A stretch of DNA of 64,000 nucleotides from Sternotherus odoratus (taxonomy: Eukaryota > Chordata > Testudines > Kinosternidae), in the NCBI GenBank assembly GCA_032164245.1, contig JAVMKO010000006.1, positions 1,503,001 through 1,567,000 of the forward strand, written 5' to 3'. The position numbers and the translations under genes are program-made. The notes under the pieces are model-generated. The model saw only the letters and a list, made by a program, of their open reading frames with translations. It searched no databases and had not been told where the DNA came from. This document shows, one piece after another, positions 32,703-44,732 of the stretch (positions are counted from its first letter, which is position 1; each line of letters begins with the position of its first letter).

Positions 32703-35700
32703 GCAGACCAGAGGCAGATAGGGCATGTGACTCTAGCAGTCTTGGCTGCTTGGCACTTTTGGAAATCCCACTTTGTGCCTCCCAGCCACACTGGGGATCT
32801 GGCTCGGTGGTTTTGCTGACAAAGCCACTAACGTGTAACACACAGAGTGTGTGGAAACTGATGTAACACTGGACTTTTAAAAGCAAAACATCAAGTAAAA
32901 GTAGATATCTCCCCACAGTGTGGTTTCTCCAGCCATCTCACCCCTGGGGCCAACGCCTGTGGGCCTGGCACTCAGTCACAGCATGGCTTTTGCATTGTGC
33001 CGGAGCAGTGTCATGTGGCCCAAACAGGATGGAAATGCCACCTGAGAATGCCCCTGGTGGAGGCACCGGTAGCTGGGGCAGAGAGAGCATCAGAGCTTTG
33101 TGCACGTCCTGCTCCCAGCCCCTGACATAGGGGCCGGTCGTGGGTGCAAGTGACGTACAGTATGCTTTGGCTATTCTTTGTTTACCAAGACCTGTGAGGA
33201 CCTTCACCGCAGCCCCACTCCAGCCAGCCCCCAGCCAGCCCCCTAGAGGAGGGACAGTTACTGAGAATCGGGGCCCTACACTCTGTGTGTCTAGTCAAGG
33301 GTTCGCTCTGTCTTACGGTTCAATTTAACCTGCTCTTTAAAGCAGCTCTTTGGCCCTTCTTCACTCTGCAGCCAGGAATGGGTTTTGTGGAGCAGGATGA
33401 ATGGTCAGAGAATCAGGGCCCAGGTACCTGTCAATAGTATTGAAAAGTCATTTGCTCAACAACGCTGCACTGCATCAATGAAACCTTCCTGTTGGAGAGC
33501 ACAATTCACTCAGCCAGTACTTTAGAAGCTATATCTTGAATCTTCTCAACAATTCAGTTCATGATCCTAGCTCGCTTCTTTATGGCACTATCTCCCCCAA
33601 ACACACAGGCACCTCTACCCTCCCTTGGCTCTAAACTCCTTTTGATTCACAGAGCACATTTGTCTAAGTCTGGAAACCCCCGGATGCATAAGGTGTGAGC
33701 TTACATGGTGAGTAAAGCTTGCGGGGTAACCTTTGTCCTTCTCCTCATCAGGTCATGTGGATGCCTCTGCGGTATAACCATTGTCAGAGCGTGGTAAGAA
33801 CAGTGAGCCAGAAAGCAAACTCTCCGGCTCCTGCCGTACTCAGCGGTGTATTCGGCCTGTGCGAGAACGTCACCTCCGCTGCTGCCAGTGCCAGCCCCTC
33901 ACTGACCTGAAACACAAACTGAACATTTTTAAAGGCGGCCCGAGGGGGATGAAATATTGAACGTAGAATATGAGTTCCACCGCAAATAATTATCTGTACG
34001 AGCTGCAAGAACTCGGGCTGCTGGAACATGCCAGCTGTGGAAACATCGTGTTCTCCTAGCTCGCTGTATCGTCAAGTGTGCAGGAACTTAGAGCAGTGGG
34101 GTGCAAACCTTTCTAGCCCCCCCTCCCCCTTTACTAGCCCCACTCCTCCATTACTTGTAAACTGCAACTGGTTTTCACCTGGGAAGGTGGAGGGGAAACA
34201 TGGAGACGACTGGTCATTCAGTTTCGTGGGATAGCATCTGACTCAGGGCCCCGGCTCTCATTTGTTATATATGTTGCCAGTTTATGTCTTTTAGTATCAA
34301 TTATTAATCATTAAATGAGTTTTAAAGTTAATGAGAATCAAAATTAATTGTAATGGCATCCTCAACCTACTGTAGTTTTGAAACTTGCCAAATTGTTGTG
34401 AATAAGCCAGCCTATACTTTTATTTATATCCTGGGTTTTTAAAAGAGCAAAAGGCCAAAGTTTATTCACCCCCACCCAGATAACCTCTCGCACCTTCCCC
34501 AGGGGGACCTGCCCCAAATTTGTGCCCTGTTGGCTTAGAGTACCAGCTGCATCCAATGCCTTGCCTGTCATGGGTCAGCTGGGAATTCCCCAGTCGTGCC
34601 GCAGGAGGGTGGATTACTCTGTGAACCACCAACAGCCTGCTGAGGGGCTGCATGTGCATGGAGAGAGACCAGTGCCGCTCTCCCATGCCACAGAAAGGTC
34701 TCTAGGCCGTCAATGCACATAGGCTGATGGGGGAAGCCACATGGATGGCGGGTAACCCTGAAGAGGACCCCAGACCCACATCTACACTCCTCTAGGATAT
34801 ATCTACACTGAATTGTAAACTGAAGCCCCTACCATCCACATGCCAACCTGTGTCACTCGGGTCAGCAACCATGCAGGTCCCAACTCCTAGCCCCTCCCCG
34901 AGAGGTGGGACTGAGCCTTGAGAGATGGAAGCTGAAGCCTATCATGGATCAGGTGAACAGCGCAGCCATCTAGCTAGGACGCTGGGTGAAACAGTCTGTG
35001 TTTGTGGGAGGGGGGATCCTACAGTGCATCACCATATGTACCCACGACGGTTTGGTTCACTGAATCAGTCTCTGGTGCAGACTAGCCAGCCACTTCAGTG
35101 GATTCCAGTAGCCATTCTCTGAAGGAGGCAATACTGAAGCATCTTCTTAAGAGCCAACTTGGCACTAAACTACAGCATGGGGCTGGGTGAAGGGCACCCA
35201 AAGTAGCCATAAGGGCCAAATTGTCTTCTCAAATCAGCAGCGCCGATCTTTCACCCACAGCAGGCTTAAGAGATCCATAGTCTGGTTGGCTGAGGAGAGT
35301 ACACAACATTTAAACAAATGGGAACATTAGGAAGAAAATAACAGAAACGATAAGCAGGAAAGATTAGAACAGGGCTTTGGCTGTGAACCGCTGTAATATG
35401 TGAAGAGCAACTGTTCTTTATATGGAGGGAGTCATTTGCCTGCTGTTTCTCAGCTCTTCTACTCATTGTACATATGGCCAATTAGAGCAGCATTATCTAT
35501 GTATGGAAAGGCTTGAAGTTTGATGTCTGTTAAAAAAGCACTTTAGCCATAGCCCATGGCATATAGATCAATAAATCAATACAATATTTAAATTGACACA
35601 ACTCCAAAAAACAGAGAACAAAGAAAGAAAACCACAATATTAACCCTTCCCTACCATTAGTGGTACCCCACAAACGGTATACGAAAATACAATAAAAAAC
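32703..35700. other. Non-coding stretch
   Basis: No gene or recognisable repeat is seen over about 3 kb. Open frames (such as minus 32938-33207 and plus 34028-34234) have no motif and no consistent strand. It may be unique sequence. Confidence 0.45.
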
Positions 35701-35712
35701 TATACATATACT

Positions 35713-36186
35713 GGTTTAAGATTAGGAGCTGTGTTAGTCTGTATCCATAAATAAGACAAGGAAGACTTTGTAGCACCTTAAAGACTAACCAGTTTATTCA
35801 GCATAAGCTTTCGTGGGCTATAGTCCACTTCATCGGATGCACAGAATGGAACAGAAACTTGCGAATGGTTCTCTCATTACACTAATTGATTGCATTTCCC
35901 TAGTTAGTTTACGTTCAATAGGTGTTCTCTACTGCCAGACACAGAAATCCATTTCAAAAGGTATTTTTTTCTCCTGCTGATAATGGCCCTTTCATATTAA
36001 ACAGCCTCTTAGAATTGATATGCTAATGTACAGCTTTTTTTTTTTGCTTTCTGTGCATATAAATGTATCTTTATTCTTTATTCTGCTCCATTCTATGCAC
36101 CTGACGAAGTGGGCTATAGCCCACGAAATCTTATGCTGTAATAAACTGGTTAGTCTCTAAAGTGCTACAAAGTCTTCCTCGTCTTA
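35713..36186 (-). mobile_element. PLE-derived element with inverted arms, 12-bp TSD
   Basis: A 474-bp insertion lies between direct repeats tatacatatact (35701-35712 and 36187-36198). The left arm (about 35713-35855) is a PLE 3' end on minus. The right arm (about 36081-36186) is the same sequence on plus, shorter by about 35 bp at its outer end. The arms share 'ttctg(t/c)tccattct(g/a)tg', the hammerhead-like block, 'aataaactggttagtct' and 'gtgctacaaagtcttcct'. The ~225-bp centre is A+T-rich and non-coding. An inverted terminal copy is a known arrangement of PLEs (pseudo-LTRs), so I read it as one non-autonomous PLE. Confidence 0.82.
36101..36140 (+). ncRNA. Hammerhead-ribozyme-like core in PLE right arm
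   Basis: ctgacga (36101-36107), one extra A, stem II gtgggc/gcccac with a tata loop (36109-36124), gaaa (36125-36128), then a short hairpin region 'tcttatgct' where stem III would be. All conserved core letters of a type I hammerhead are present apart from the extra A. One base of stem III is mismatched here but paired in the left arm (gaaagcttatgct). A stem I partner was not found, so activity is unproven. PLEs as a group are known to carry hammerhead motifs. Confidence 0.5.
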
Positions 36187-36198
36187 TATACATATACT

Positions 36199-37414
36199 AT
36201 TTCAATTAGGTCGACACTAGCCTGTCCTTCACATGCTTGTAGAAATGTTCTTAGATTACACAAGGCCCCTGAGAACTATATTTTTACTCTTAATAAGCTT
36301 ACTAATGCTTTGTCATTTTGCAAGTTATAAATAAGATGAAGAAAATTATAAAACTTTTAAACAAATTCTAAGGTTCTCACTTGCTTTTTCACTCACAGAG
36401 TTCGTCCCACTCACTTAAATGATCGTACGATGAACACCTTTTGGCCTTTATGTTGTTCCAAGATTATTTTCAAGCACATGCATTTGCTGACACTTCAAAA
36501 CTATTCCCAAACTACAGAGCTGCTGGCTGCCTTCCCCTGTGTTACGCCATACAGATTTCTCCGTGGAGACTTGGTTTACTCTTTTTGGTCAAAAAGGAAA
36601 ACTTACCACAGACGGGTTCTGAGCCTCAGAGCACAGATTAATTACTGTCATATCCATGAAATAAAGTGGGGGGGGGGGGGGAAAGAGGTCAGCCCGAAAG
36701 AAAGAATAAATGACAGAAGAAGTGACTGGAGAGCAGTAGGAAGGGGAAATGGTGCTGCTTAATTATGCTGTGGAGTTTATCTCTAATGGATCCCCTCACC
36801 GCTCAGTGTCAATTACCATAAATAAGGTACTAGGCATACAGTACTTCATGCATGATGGATAGTTCAAAATTCAGCATTCAGGGGAGATTTAATTAAAGCT
36901 CTACATTCCCACGTTCTTTATATCTTCTTTGGTTCTTAATTTAGAGGTACACCGGGAGGACGGGGTGGTAAATAATTTGACCATGTATATTTTCCTGTAC
37001 CAGCAGGCTTCATTCAGTGGTTTGAAGGACTCATTAATTTCCTGGTCCTATATTAAGTCTGGTATTTGGCATGGCATTCTGAACACTACTGGGAAAGAAC
37101 CATCTGGTCTGTCGATACAAATCCTACGTCACAGGATGGGTTCTGTCATCATTATTTGGAAAGCATGCTCCAGACACCAGGGCGCAAGTATCGTCATTAA
37201 TAATGTGCAAGTGCCCGGTAGGTGGATGAGCTTAGGACACAGATGTTTAGAAGCAGCCAGGTTCTTGCTTGGGTTCCTTTTGTTGTGCGTGGTTCTAGAG
37301 ATGGTGGTTTCTATACTGTGGACACCTTTCAAGGGGACCCCCATCTGGGGTTACAGCCACCAACTCGTCTTGCATAAACCATTGCAAAGCCTCAGATGGC
37401 AACATGTACATTGA
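36199..37414. other. Non-coding stretch
   Basis: A G-run of about 15 lies at 36668-36682. The plus frame at 36929-37414 (161 codons) has no domain, no obvious splice sites in phase and ordinary base use. I treat it as chance, at modest confidence. Confidence 0.4.
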
Positions 37415-37600
37415 CATTATTATTTCTTTTGCAATAGCATCTAGATTCTCCAGTCACAGATCGGGGGCCCACCATGCCAGGCCCTGCACAATGACAGAAC
37501 AAAAAGACAGTCCCTGCACTCAAACGGCTCCCAGGCAAAGCATAAGCCAAGAGACAGACACATACAATGCACCAATGACAGCGCACAATGCTGCTAAGTG
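37415..37600 (-). repeat. MIR/CORE-SINE-like piece
   Basis: 'cagatcgggggcccacc', 'gccaggccctgcaca', 'agaacaaaaagacagtcc' and 'agacagacacatacaatg' follow the order of a MIR-type repeat seen across reptiles. Orientation is taken from the complement of the 'ggggccc...' tail. Confidence 0.5.
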
Positions 37601-39119
37601 TACGGTGCTATGATCACCGTTTCCAAACTGCCAGGTTACCAAGCACACGCTGCAATGACTAGCCAGGGCTGGATTCAAACAGGTACCCAATGAGAGGGTT
37701 TAATTTGTCCCCCACTGCCATCCTCCTAACCCTGCTGAATACCCTCCTTGTTCCATCTTAGTTTTAACAGCACTGCTGTCTGTCCCGGAAGTGGCACCTG
37801 CTTAACTTTCCTGCCCTAGAAGGATAAATGTTAAAAGAAACTATCTCTGCTTTGCCTGTTTCAATAGCTCCTCTATTAATCTGGGGAGTACTGGAGTGTG
37901 TGTTTGTATTAATTAGAACATGAAGGACAGTGAGCAAAGCCAGGTGAACGGGAGTGGCAAAGAGGATTTCAGAGGGAGTCTGGTTCCATCTCCTTTAGGT
38001 GTGGCTCTACACCAGGCAGCAGATACGGACACCGTGGTGACCTGCCCTGGAGCTGCTCGATTTTCTGTTCGATCACTTAGTTCACATGAAGACAGACACA
38101 AGTTTGGTGAATGTCAGGCCAGGTGCTGACCATATGGAAGGCGAAGATACGGGGTGTGGAACCGTATATTCCAGCACTGAACAGCATCCGAGAAAACAAA
38201 CACTTCTCGGTAGAGAGAGCGGGAAGGGGATTTCCTGCCTGCAAAAACATTGGAGGGATGGTGCATGTTTTTCATTTCAAAGCAGACCTAGAGCCGAGAG
38301 CCTGGGAGATGGGTCGTGTGGAAGTCCAGGCTCCCACTCTCCCTCCAGGCAGGCAGGAGTTCCCAGCAGCCCGGCTGAGACCTGGACACCTACATGTCTC
38401 AGGTTCCTTTGACAATCTCAGTTTTGACAAATTGTCCAGTCAATTGCTTAGCCACACTTTGTTCATTGTTTTGTTATGAAAGATACGCAGGAGACAAAAT
38501 AACCAGTGTCAGGTGGGTTCTATATGACACCGGTCTCTGTGGAGCCAACCTGCACTGCGATATTACGTTCACCTGATGCGGAAGGTGGGCTCCCTGAGTT
38601 ACACGTTTCAGCTGCTATTTTGTAGATGATTTTCAAGTTACCTATTTCTTTACCTAGCACTAAAATCCAACCTATCAGTTTGTCCCAGTTCCCTAACTTC
38701 TTCTTCGGTTCCTCCCTCTCTGTGCTTTGGATACTAGCGCTCCAGGTACCGGTCCATGAAGGTATTTCACTCGCTTGTACTAAGACCTAGAACGAATGTA
38801 TCTTGCTATTGACAAGTGTCCCATCTGTTTGTGCCAAATGGTTACTTCAGCAAATGCGAGGAGTTATGGGATACTTAGCATAAGTGAATAGGATTATGGT
38901 ATAGACACATTTAGTCACTCTTGCTATTACAGTGTTTGTGCTTAATGTTAATGAGGTGTAATATTTGTCTTACTATGTATTAAGCCCCAGTAACCGTAAG
39001 CACATTACATGTATCTATAGTGTGGATAATACACATTATTAAGATGATATGTATTTACATGCTAGCCAGCATATATTACTCAACCCTCCTCTAAACAGCC
39101 TGAATTCTGCGTCGAGTGA
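37601..39119. other. Non-coding stretch
   Basis: No gene or named repeat is recognised. Frames at 38086-38479 overlap in two phases and are motif-free. Confidence 0.4.
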
Positions 39120-39920
39120 CAGTTGGGTGTAATGGCATCGGTCTGGTGTAACGGGGTGCACCAACCCCACTCTGGGCCTGCAGGGGCTAACAGGAGCCCG
39201 TGGGCACAATCGGCTTTCACTGGGTGTCTAGTCTGGAGGGAGGAGACGAGAGGGCGGAACCTGGCTCAGTCGGGCCATGGCGGGGAAGGAGGGCAGACCG
39301 GAGGCTCTCGCTCAGTGAGGGAAACCTGGCTGGCTCCAGAGAGCGGAGCAGGGCTGCGGGCAGACAGCACCTCCATGGAGGAAGGGGCCTCTGCAGCAGG
39401 GAGCCCAAAGCCGCTGGGGAGGATCCGCAGGGAGTGACCCTGTCCAGGGTTCTGCGCCCTAGTGGAGGGGGCTGCGGGGAACGGGACGACTCCTGCTGAG
39501 CAGGGCGGCCCTGCCAGGAGGGTGGAGAAAACTCCCTTGCAGCAGAAGCAGCTGGATGACTAGAAGGGCCAGAAGCTCTTCAGGGAGGAGGTGGAGGGAG
39601 AGTGGAGCCAATAACTTGGTTGCCTGGGAAAGACTGAGGCAAAGGCCCAAGAACAAGTGATCTGGGGGGGCAAGTGGGGTCTGTGCAGGGTCCCTGGCTT
39701 GGAACCCAGGGAGAAGGAGGGAGCTCCTCCCAGCTCACCAAGGAAGGAGGAGCAAAATCTCTCACAAAAGCAGTAAGGACACGGAAACCCCGGAGACTGG
39801 GGGAATGACCAGTGAGCCCAGACCAGAGTCCCAGGGGAAGTGGCAGGCCTGTTATTTGTTGAATGTGTTGGTTTACCCTGGAGGGGGCGGGACTTTGTGG
39901 GCACTGAGCGCTAAAGGAGG
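39120..39920. repeat. GC-rich block, probably a dispersed repeat
   Basis: It stands out from A+T-rich surroundings by high G+C and frequent CpG between about 39145 and 39520. It starts near 'ggtgtaacggggtgcacc' and fades after 'gagggggcgggactttg'. The G+A-biased plus strand explains the overlapping open frames (39123-39499 plus, 39217-39904 minus). The wording suggests a turtle repeat, perhaps LTR or leader sequence, but a CpG island cannot be excluded. Confidence 0.35.
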
Positions 39921-42900
39921 AGAGACTGATCTACCATGCCCAGCCACCTTGGGCTCACTGGCCAATGGGTCCCCTGTTTAAATCCAGGTTTACACCAGCT
40001 GAAGTGAACAAAAGAATTGACCCCATCAGCTGCAATGTCACTTTCCAGGAAACAAGCTTCAGGTTCAATTTGGCATGTCTGCCAGAGCGACGTGACGAAT
40101 GTCCAGGAAGAGTGGACGTGAATCATTTCAGTCTCAATCCCTTTCGTCCAGGGATATTAGCACTACCTGTAGTGCAGAGCCTGAATTCACTGTCACCTTA
40201 TGTTCATTTTCCTCCAGAGAAGCAAAATGATGATGCAAGTCCCCCAAAATATATTCTCTAGATGAGTCTGTCATTGTGAGCTCTCTACAAACAAAGTGTG
40301 AATGTTTTTCTGTCCAATGTGTGTCAATGGAGTTATCCTCCAGGCTCAGGCCTCAAGGTGTTTTAATGAGCTGGCACTCTTCTTTCCTGCACCACAACTG
40401 AAATTGACAGCTGTGGTTTATCAACAGAAAGATGGGTTTTGTTGTTAAAGGCGGCTACTTTGTATATTCCCCAAGGATCTACTTGATTTATTTGTTTGTT
40501 TGTTATGGAATAATTAATCTTTGGCCCAGGTGTACTGCCAATGCACTAAGGAATATCCAGCAATGTGTCCCCTTCCTCCGGAGTTTCACCTGCAATTGGG
40601 ATTTCATCGGGAGAGCGAGGAGGTTAACAGCACACATTGCTGTGCAGCTGGAGGAGCTCAGGACTTGACCTTCGCTCTAGAAGAGGATGAGAAATCTGGC
40701 TGGCATGTCAATGTCTTGCAGTGACTGTGCTGAAGCATTTGTCCTTTGCGACAGGAACGTGCATCTTCTGTATTCTGCCCCTCGTCTCTTCTCTAGCAGC
40801 ACAAAATAATCTTTCCTGCCTCATGTCTCATCCTCTTGATCTTCAGTCCTCCATTTTTTTTTCTGATCTATTACCCATATTTAATGAAGTGGAAACTGTT
40901 GTTGGTTTTTTTAAGTAGTTTGTGGCTGCAACACTAACAACTGGTTGAACTACCATGAGCAAGCTTTGAAGTTATCTCAAGCTGTGGCCCATGACCAAAG
41001 ACGATGCCAGCAGACAAGATTAGCTTGAGACAGCCTGAGCAAACTATCCTGAATGTGTAAAAGGATCAATTTCTGGTTGCTTGGCCAGACCCTTCATATT
41101 TTGCAGCGTTAACAACTGTGCGGGTTTTACCATTGTATGTGATCTGCCAAATGGATACAGAACAGGAGCACCTCTGGTGTCACTCTTTAATGTTGGCAGT
41201 GAGCTAGGGGACCTGTGAACTTGCAATGAGATGCCACAGCAAACCCGGCCAGTGTGACTTGGGGCAGTGTATACTGCACTTTACATTGTGAGGGAGCAAG
41301 GTTATATACCCTCTCAATCTGGATCCGATGAGGCCATGGCTCTCAGACCATATTCCTGTCTAGGTGCCTCTCTATCGTAAGATGGAGGTAGCTGAGGGTA
41401 GTTCATCGTCAAACACCACAAATTAAGGGGCTGGAGGGGACTGACTGGTGTAAGAATATTTTAAAACGGCCATGTGTGAGTTAACTCAGCCAACAGATGG
41501 ACTAGGGCAGGTGAACAACAGGGTATGTTTGTAGGAGTGTGTGACAGAGGCAAACACCACAGGTTGGCATTGAAGTCAGAGTCATCTGTGGGGGAAAGTC
41601 CAGAACCCTGGAGCGTCATGAGAGACTGTGCTTTGGAGACAGCCTCTCTTGGTGGTGCTCCTTGCACAGCGTTTATTCCCTGACTGCGTCAGCCCCTCCT
41701 TGCCATGACCCTGCCTCCTCCCCTCCCTTCCATCCCCGTTTTTCTCCAACTCTGTTTTCTGTCCTTTGAATTCCCCATCCCCATCCCACCATGGTATCCT
41801 CGTCCCTCCCTGGAGTGCTCTCCACCCTGGCTCTTCCTCCCGGGAGAAGAGGTGTGGTCTCGCCGTTCGGACACTGACCGAGGGTGGTGCAGAGCTGCTG
41901 GGGCAGGGCAGAGGACTTGGCCCTTGACTCAGTGACGGGTCTTTCAGAGCTCTATAATCGGCCCAGGTCTTTAGGGATGTTACACCCAGACACAGATACT
42001 GCTGACAACCAAACCTGCTTCACCCACATGGTTGGCTCCAGCACAGGGACCTGGGCTTCCCAGGTCCAGAAGACAGGAACGCTCCCAAGGCACTGGAGAA
42101 CATGGATTTCATCACCAGAGCACAGGCCAGGAGGAACAGTGGGGAGCCAGCTAAGGAGAGCTCAGCTCCAGACCCCCGATCCTGGAGCATGGGCAGCAGC
42201 TGGAAGACAGTAGGATTTTACAAACCTGCTGGATTGTTTTGGTCAGTGTCAGAACCCAGGTTCTCAGGGTTACCCTCCCCTCTAATCTCCATCGCCCGAA
42301 TGCTGCCCTGGGGATTCGCATGCAAACATGTTTTGGGGGGAAAGGCTGAGCTGCGCAGTGAGTTACACAATCCCAGGCTGAATTCTGCACTTTGACACAG
42401 CGGGCAGCTCTGACTGACTTCCAGAGCCGCACCCTGGAGCCTGAGGAGCTACGGGGTCATTTCAACATGCGACAAATATTTAGACTCTAGCTCCTGCCCA
42501 CTTTAACTTTTGACCTCGTGGATAGTTTGGAATTAAACTTGGATTCCAAGACCAGCTCATTTAAACTCATCATTTAAAAAGCCTATTTAAGAAAAATATG
42601 AAAGAAAAAATTATTTAGGGTGAAATTACTTTTTCAAAGTGTAGAGGGAATGTTATGACCAAGTTATAAATGACTGGGAAAGGATTTTATAATGGAAAAC
42701 CTGATGACAGCCTTAACTACAACAATGATAAAAGGTGCTGCTGTGATAAAAATAAATTGCATTCATGGTGTGTGTGTTACCCATTTTCTACGAGAGGAGA
42801 GCAAGAATGGAAAGCTTTTACAATTCTATTAGGTTTAATGGATTTGCAGGTTCAACTCCACTGTTTATCATTTGAGTTGCACCCAAAATGAAAAGCAATA

Positions 42901-43239
42901 TATAGAGCTAATTAATTGCCTGTGTTAGTAATTAACCATTCCCCAGATGTTTATATTTTCCGGAGACTGGAAAGGAAGCCATTTAGTGTGCAATTTTATA
43001 GAAATCGAAATAACCATGTTGTGTGGAGCAGGACTTCGCACTGTCTCTAGTAATTCAAACGTAACAAGTCGTCCCAAAGAAGGAGGCTGCCGCTTGCTGG
43101 TGGGCCAGCATTGAAATCGTTTCCCTCCATGACTCCTGTTCCTCCAGGATCCAATTATTATTATGTTACTGAATTGGTTTCATCCAGTTATCTCTGATTG
43201 TGAGAACTTGCAAGCAATTTGGGGACCGGGATTAGAATT
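39921..43239. other. Non-coding stretch with A+T-rich block
   Basis: No gene is recognised. Pyrimidine-rich sequence at 41690-41830 creates frames on both strands. From about 42580 to 42970 the sequence is A+T-rich, complex and repeat-free, with 'gagctaattaattgcc' and 'agtaattaaccattcc', so it is a candidate regulatory element. Confidence 0.4.
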
Positions 43240-43382
43240 CAGAATGTCCTTGATAAATTGGAGAATTGTTCTGAAATCAATAACATGGAATTCAGCAAAG
43301 ATAAGTGAAAAGTACTACACTCAAGAAGGAAAAACCAAATGTGCAACTATAAACTGAGGAATAATAGGCTTGGCAGCGGTAC

Positions 43383-43862
43383 TGTAATACTGAGGCCACA
43401 CTGGATCAAACCAATGGCCCATGTCCTGTCTTCCGACAGCATCCTTCAGAGGGAATGAACAGAATGTGGCAATTTTTCAAATGATCCACCCCCTGATATC
43501 CAGTCCCAGCATCTGGTAGTCAGCATCTGGGGGACACCCAGAGCATGGGGTTGCATCCCTGATCAACTTGACCAATAGCCATTGATGGACCAATCCTCCA
43601 TAACCAGGAGGTTTAATTCTTTTTCAAACCCATTTATAGTTTTGGCCTTCCCAACATCTCCTGGCAATGAGTTCCACAGGTCATTTGTGTGTTGTGTGAA
43701 GAAATATTTCCTTTTGTTTGTTTTTAAATCTGCTGCCTATTAATTTCATTGGGTCATGCCTGGATCTTGTGTTATGAGAAGGAGTAAATGACACTTCCTT
43801 ATTCACTTTCTCTACACCAGTCATGATTTTATAGACCTCTATCATATCCCCCTTTAGTCATG
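43383..43862 (-). mobile_element. CR1 (-) nested in old CR1 (+)
   Basis: 'aggccacactggatcaaacc', 'gaccaatagccattgatgg', 'tgagttccacaggtc', 'tttccttttgtttg', 'gaaggagtaaatgacac' and 'atagacctctatcatatcc' are the CR1 3' part on minus. It is 5'-truncated at about 43862, where plus-sense CR1 resumes. Confidence 0.85.
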
Positions 43863-44079
43863 TCTGTGGAAGAGGAGCTGAGGGTTACAGTGGGTCACAA
43901 ATCAGCTCTGAGTCAGCAGTGTGATGCTGCACTGAAGAAGGTTAATATCATTCTGGGCTGTATTAACAGGCTCCTTGTATGGAAGAGATGGGAGGTAATT
44001 ATTTTGCACTGGTGAGGCCTCAGCTGGTGTATTGTGTCCAGTTTTGGGCATCACACTGAGAAAAATGTGAACACATTTG

Positions 44080-44732
44080 CAGGGCCGGCGACAGGGGGGA
44101 CTAAAGCTAGAGCTGTACCAGGCCCAGGACTTAAGGGGGGCCCCCTTAAGTCCGGAGCCCGGTACACAGCTGTACCCGTAGTCATCCCCCTTTGTCCCCG
44201 GGTCTGCCGCCTGGCGCTGGGCTCCACCCGCGGCGCCTGGCTCCACCGCCTGCTCCGACTCGGGGCGCGTCTGGCTCACCGGCGGCGAAGGGGGCAGGGC
44301 TGCGCTGGATGCTCAGCACGAGAAGAGGGGCCGGCCGACCGCACAGCATCCCTGGGAAAGCAGGAGCGAGCCCGAGCCAGAGCTGCAGGCGGGGGGCGCC
44401 GGGGCAGGAGCGGGGGCAGCGGGGCGCCAGGCACCTGCCTCCCTCTCTCCCATTAACCCTTCGACATCCCGGCCCCAGCACCCGGCCCCCTCGTGTCCAA
44501 CACCCCGGGGACAAAACAGCGACCCCCGCACCACAGCCCGGGCAGGGCGTCTTGTCCTTGACTGCCTGACGGCATGGGGGGGGAGGAGGTTAGGCTGGGG
44601 GAGGAGATTAGGCTGGGTGGGCCGGGTTAGGCAGGGGGCGAAGGAGAATAGGCTGGGGGGGGGCAAATGATCAGAGTAGGGGGCCCCCAACGATCAGAGA
44701 AGGGGCCCCAAAAATTTCTGTCGCCGGCCCTG
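44080..44732. mobile_element. hAT MITE, 653 bp, perfect ends and TSD
   Basis: Perfect 15-bp terminal inverted repeats cagggccggcgacag (44080-44094, complement at 44718-44732) are flanked by a perfect 8-bp direct repeat cacatttg (44072-44079 and 44733-44740), as hAT transposases make. The body is GC-rich, holds a long palindrome at about 44120-44166 and a purine-rich run with repeated 'ttaggctggg' words (44585-44665). There is no transposase, and frames within it are compositional. It is inserted in the old CR1. Confidence 0.93.
44120..44166. repeat. Palindrome inside hAT MITE
   Basis: The left arm includes 'ggacttaagggggg' and the right arm 'cccccttaagtcc', with outer 'ta.cc(a/g)ggc' pairing imperfectly. 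It could form a stem of about 20 bp. Confidence 0.8.

Noticed and set aside
36929..37414. 161-codon open frame on plus
   Set aside because: No recognisable domain. The frame ends just before a MIR-like repeat and its residues show no family resemblance.
39123..39499. Coding exon in the GC-rich block
   Set aside because: Frames overlap on both strands and in several phases, with no domain; composition explains them.
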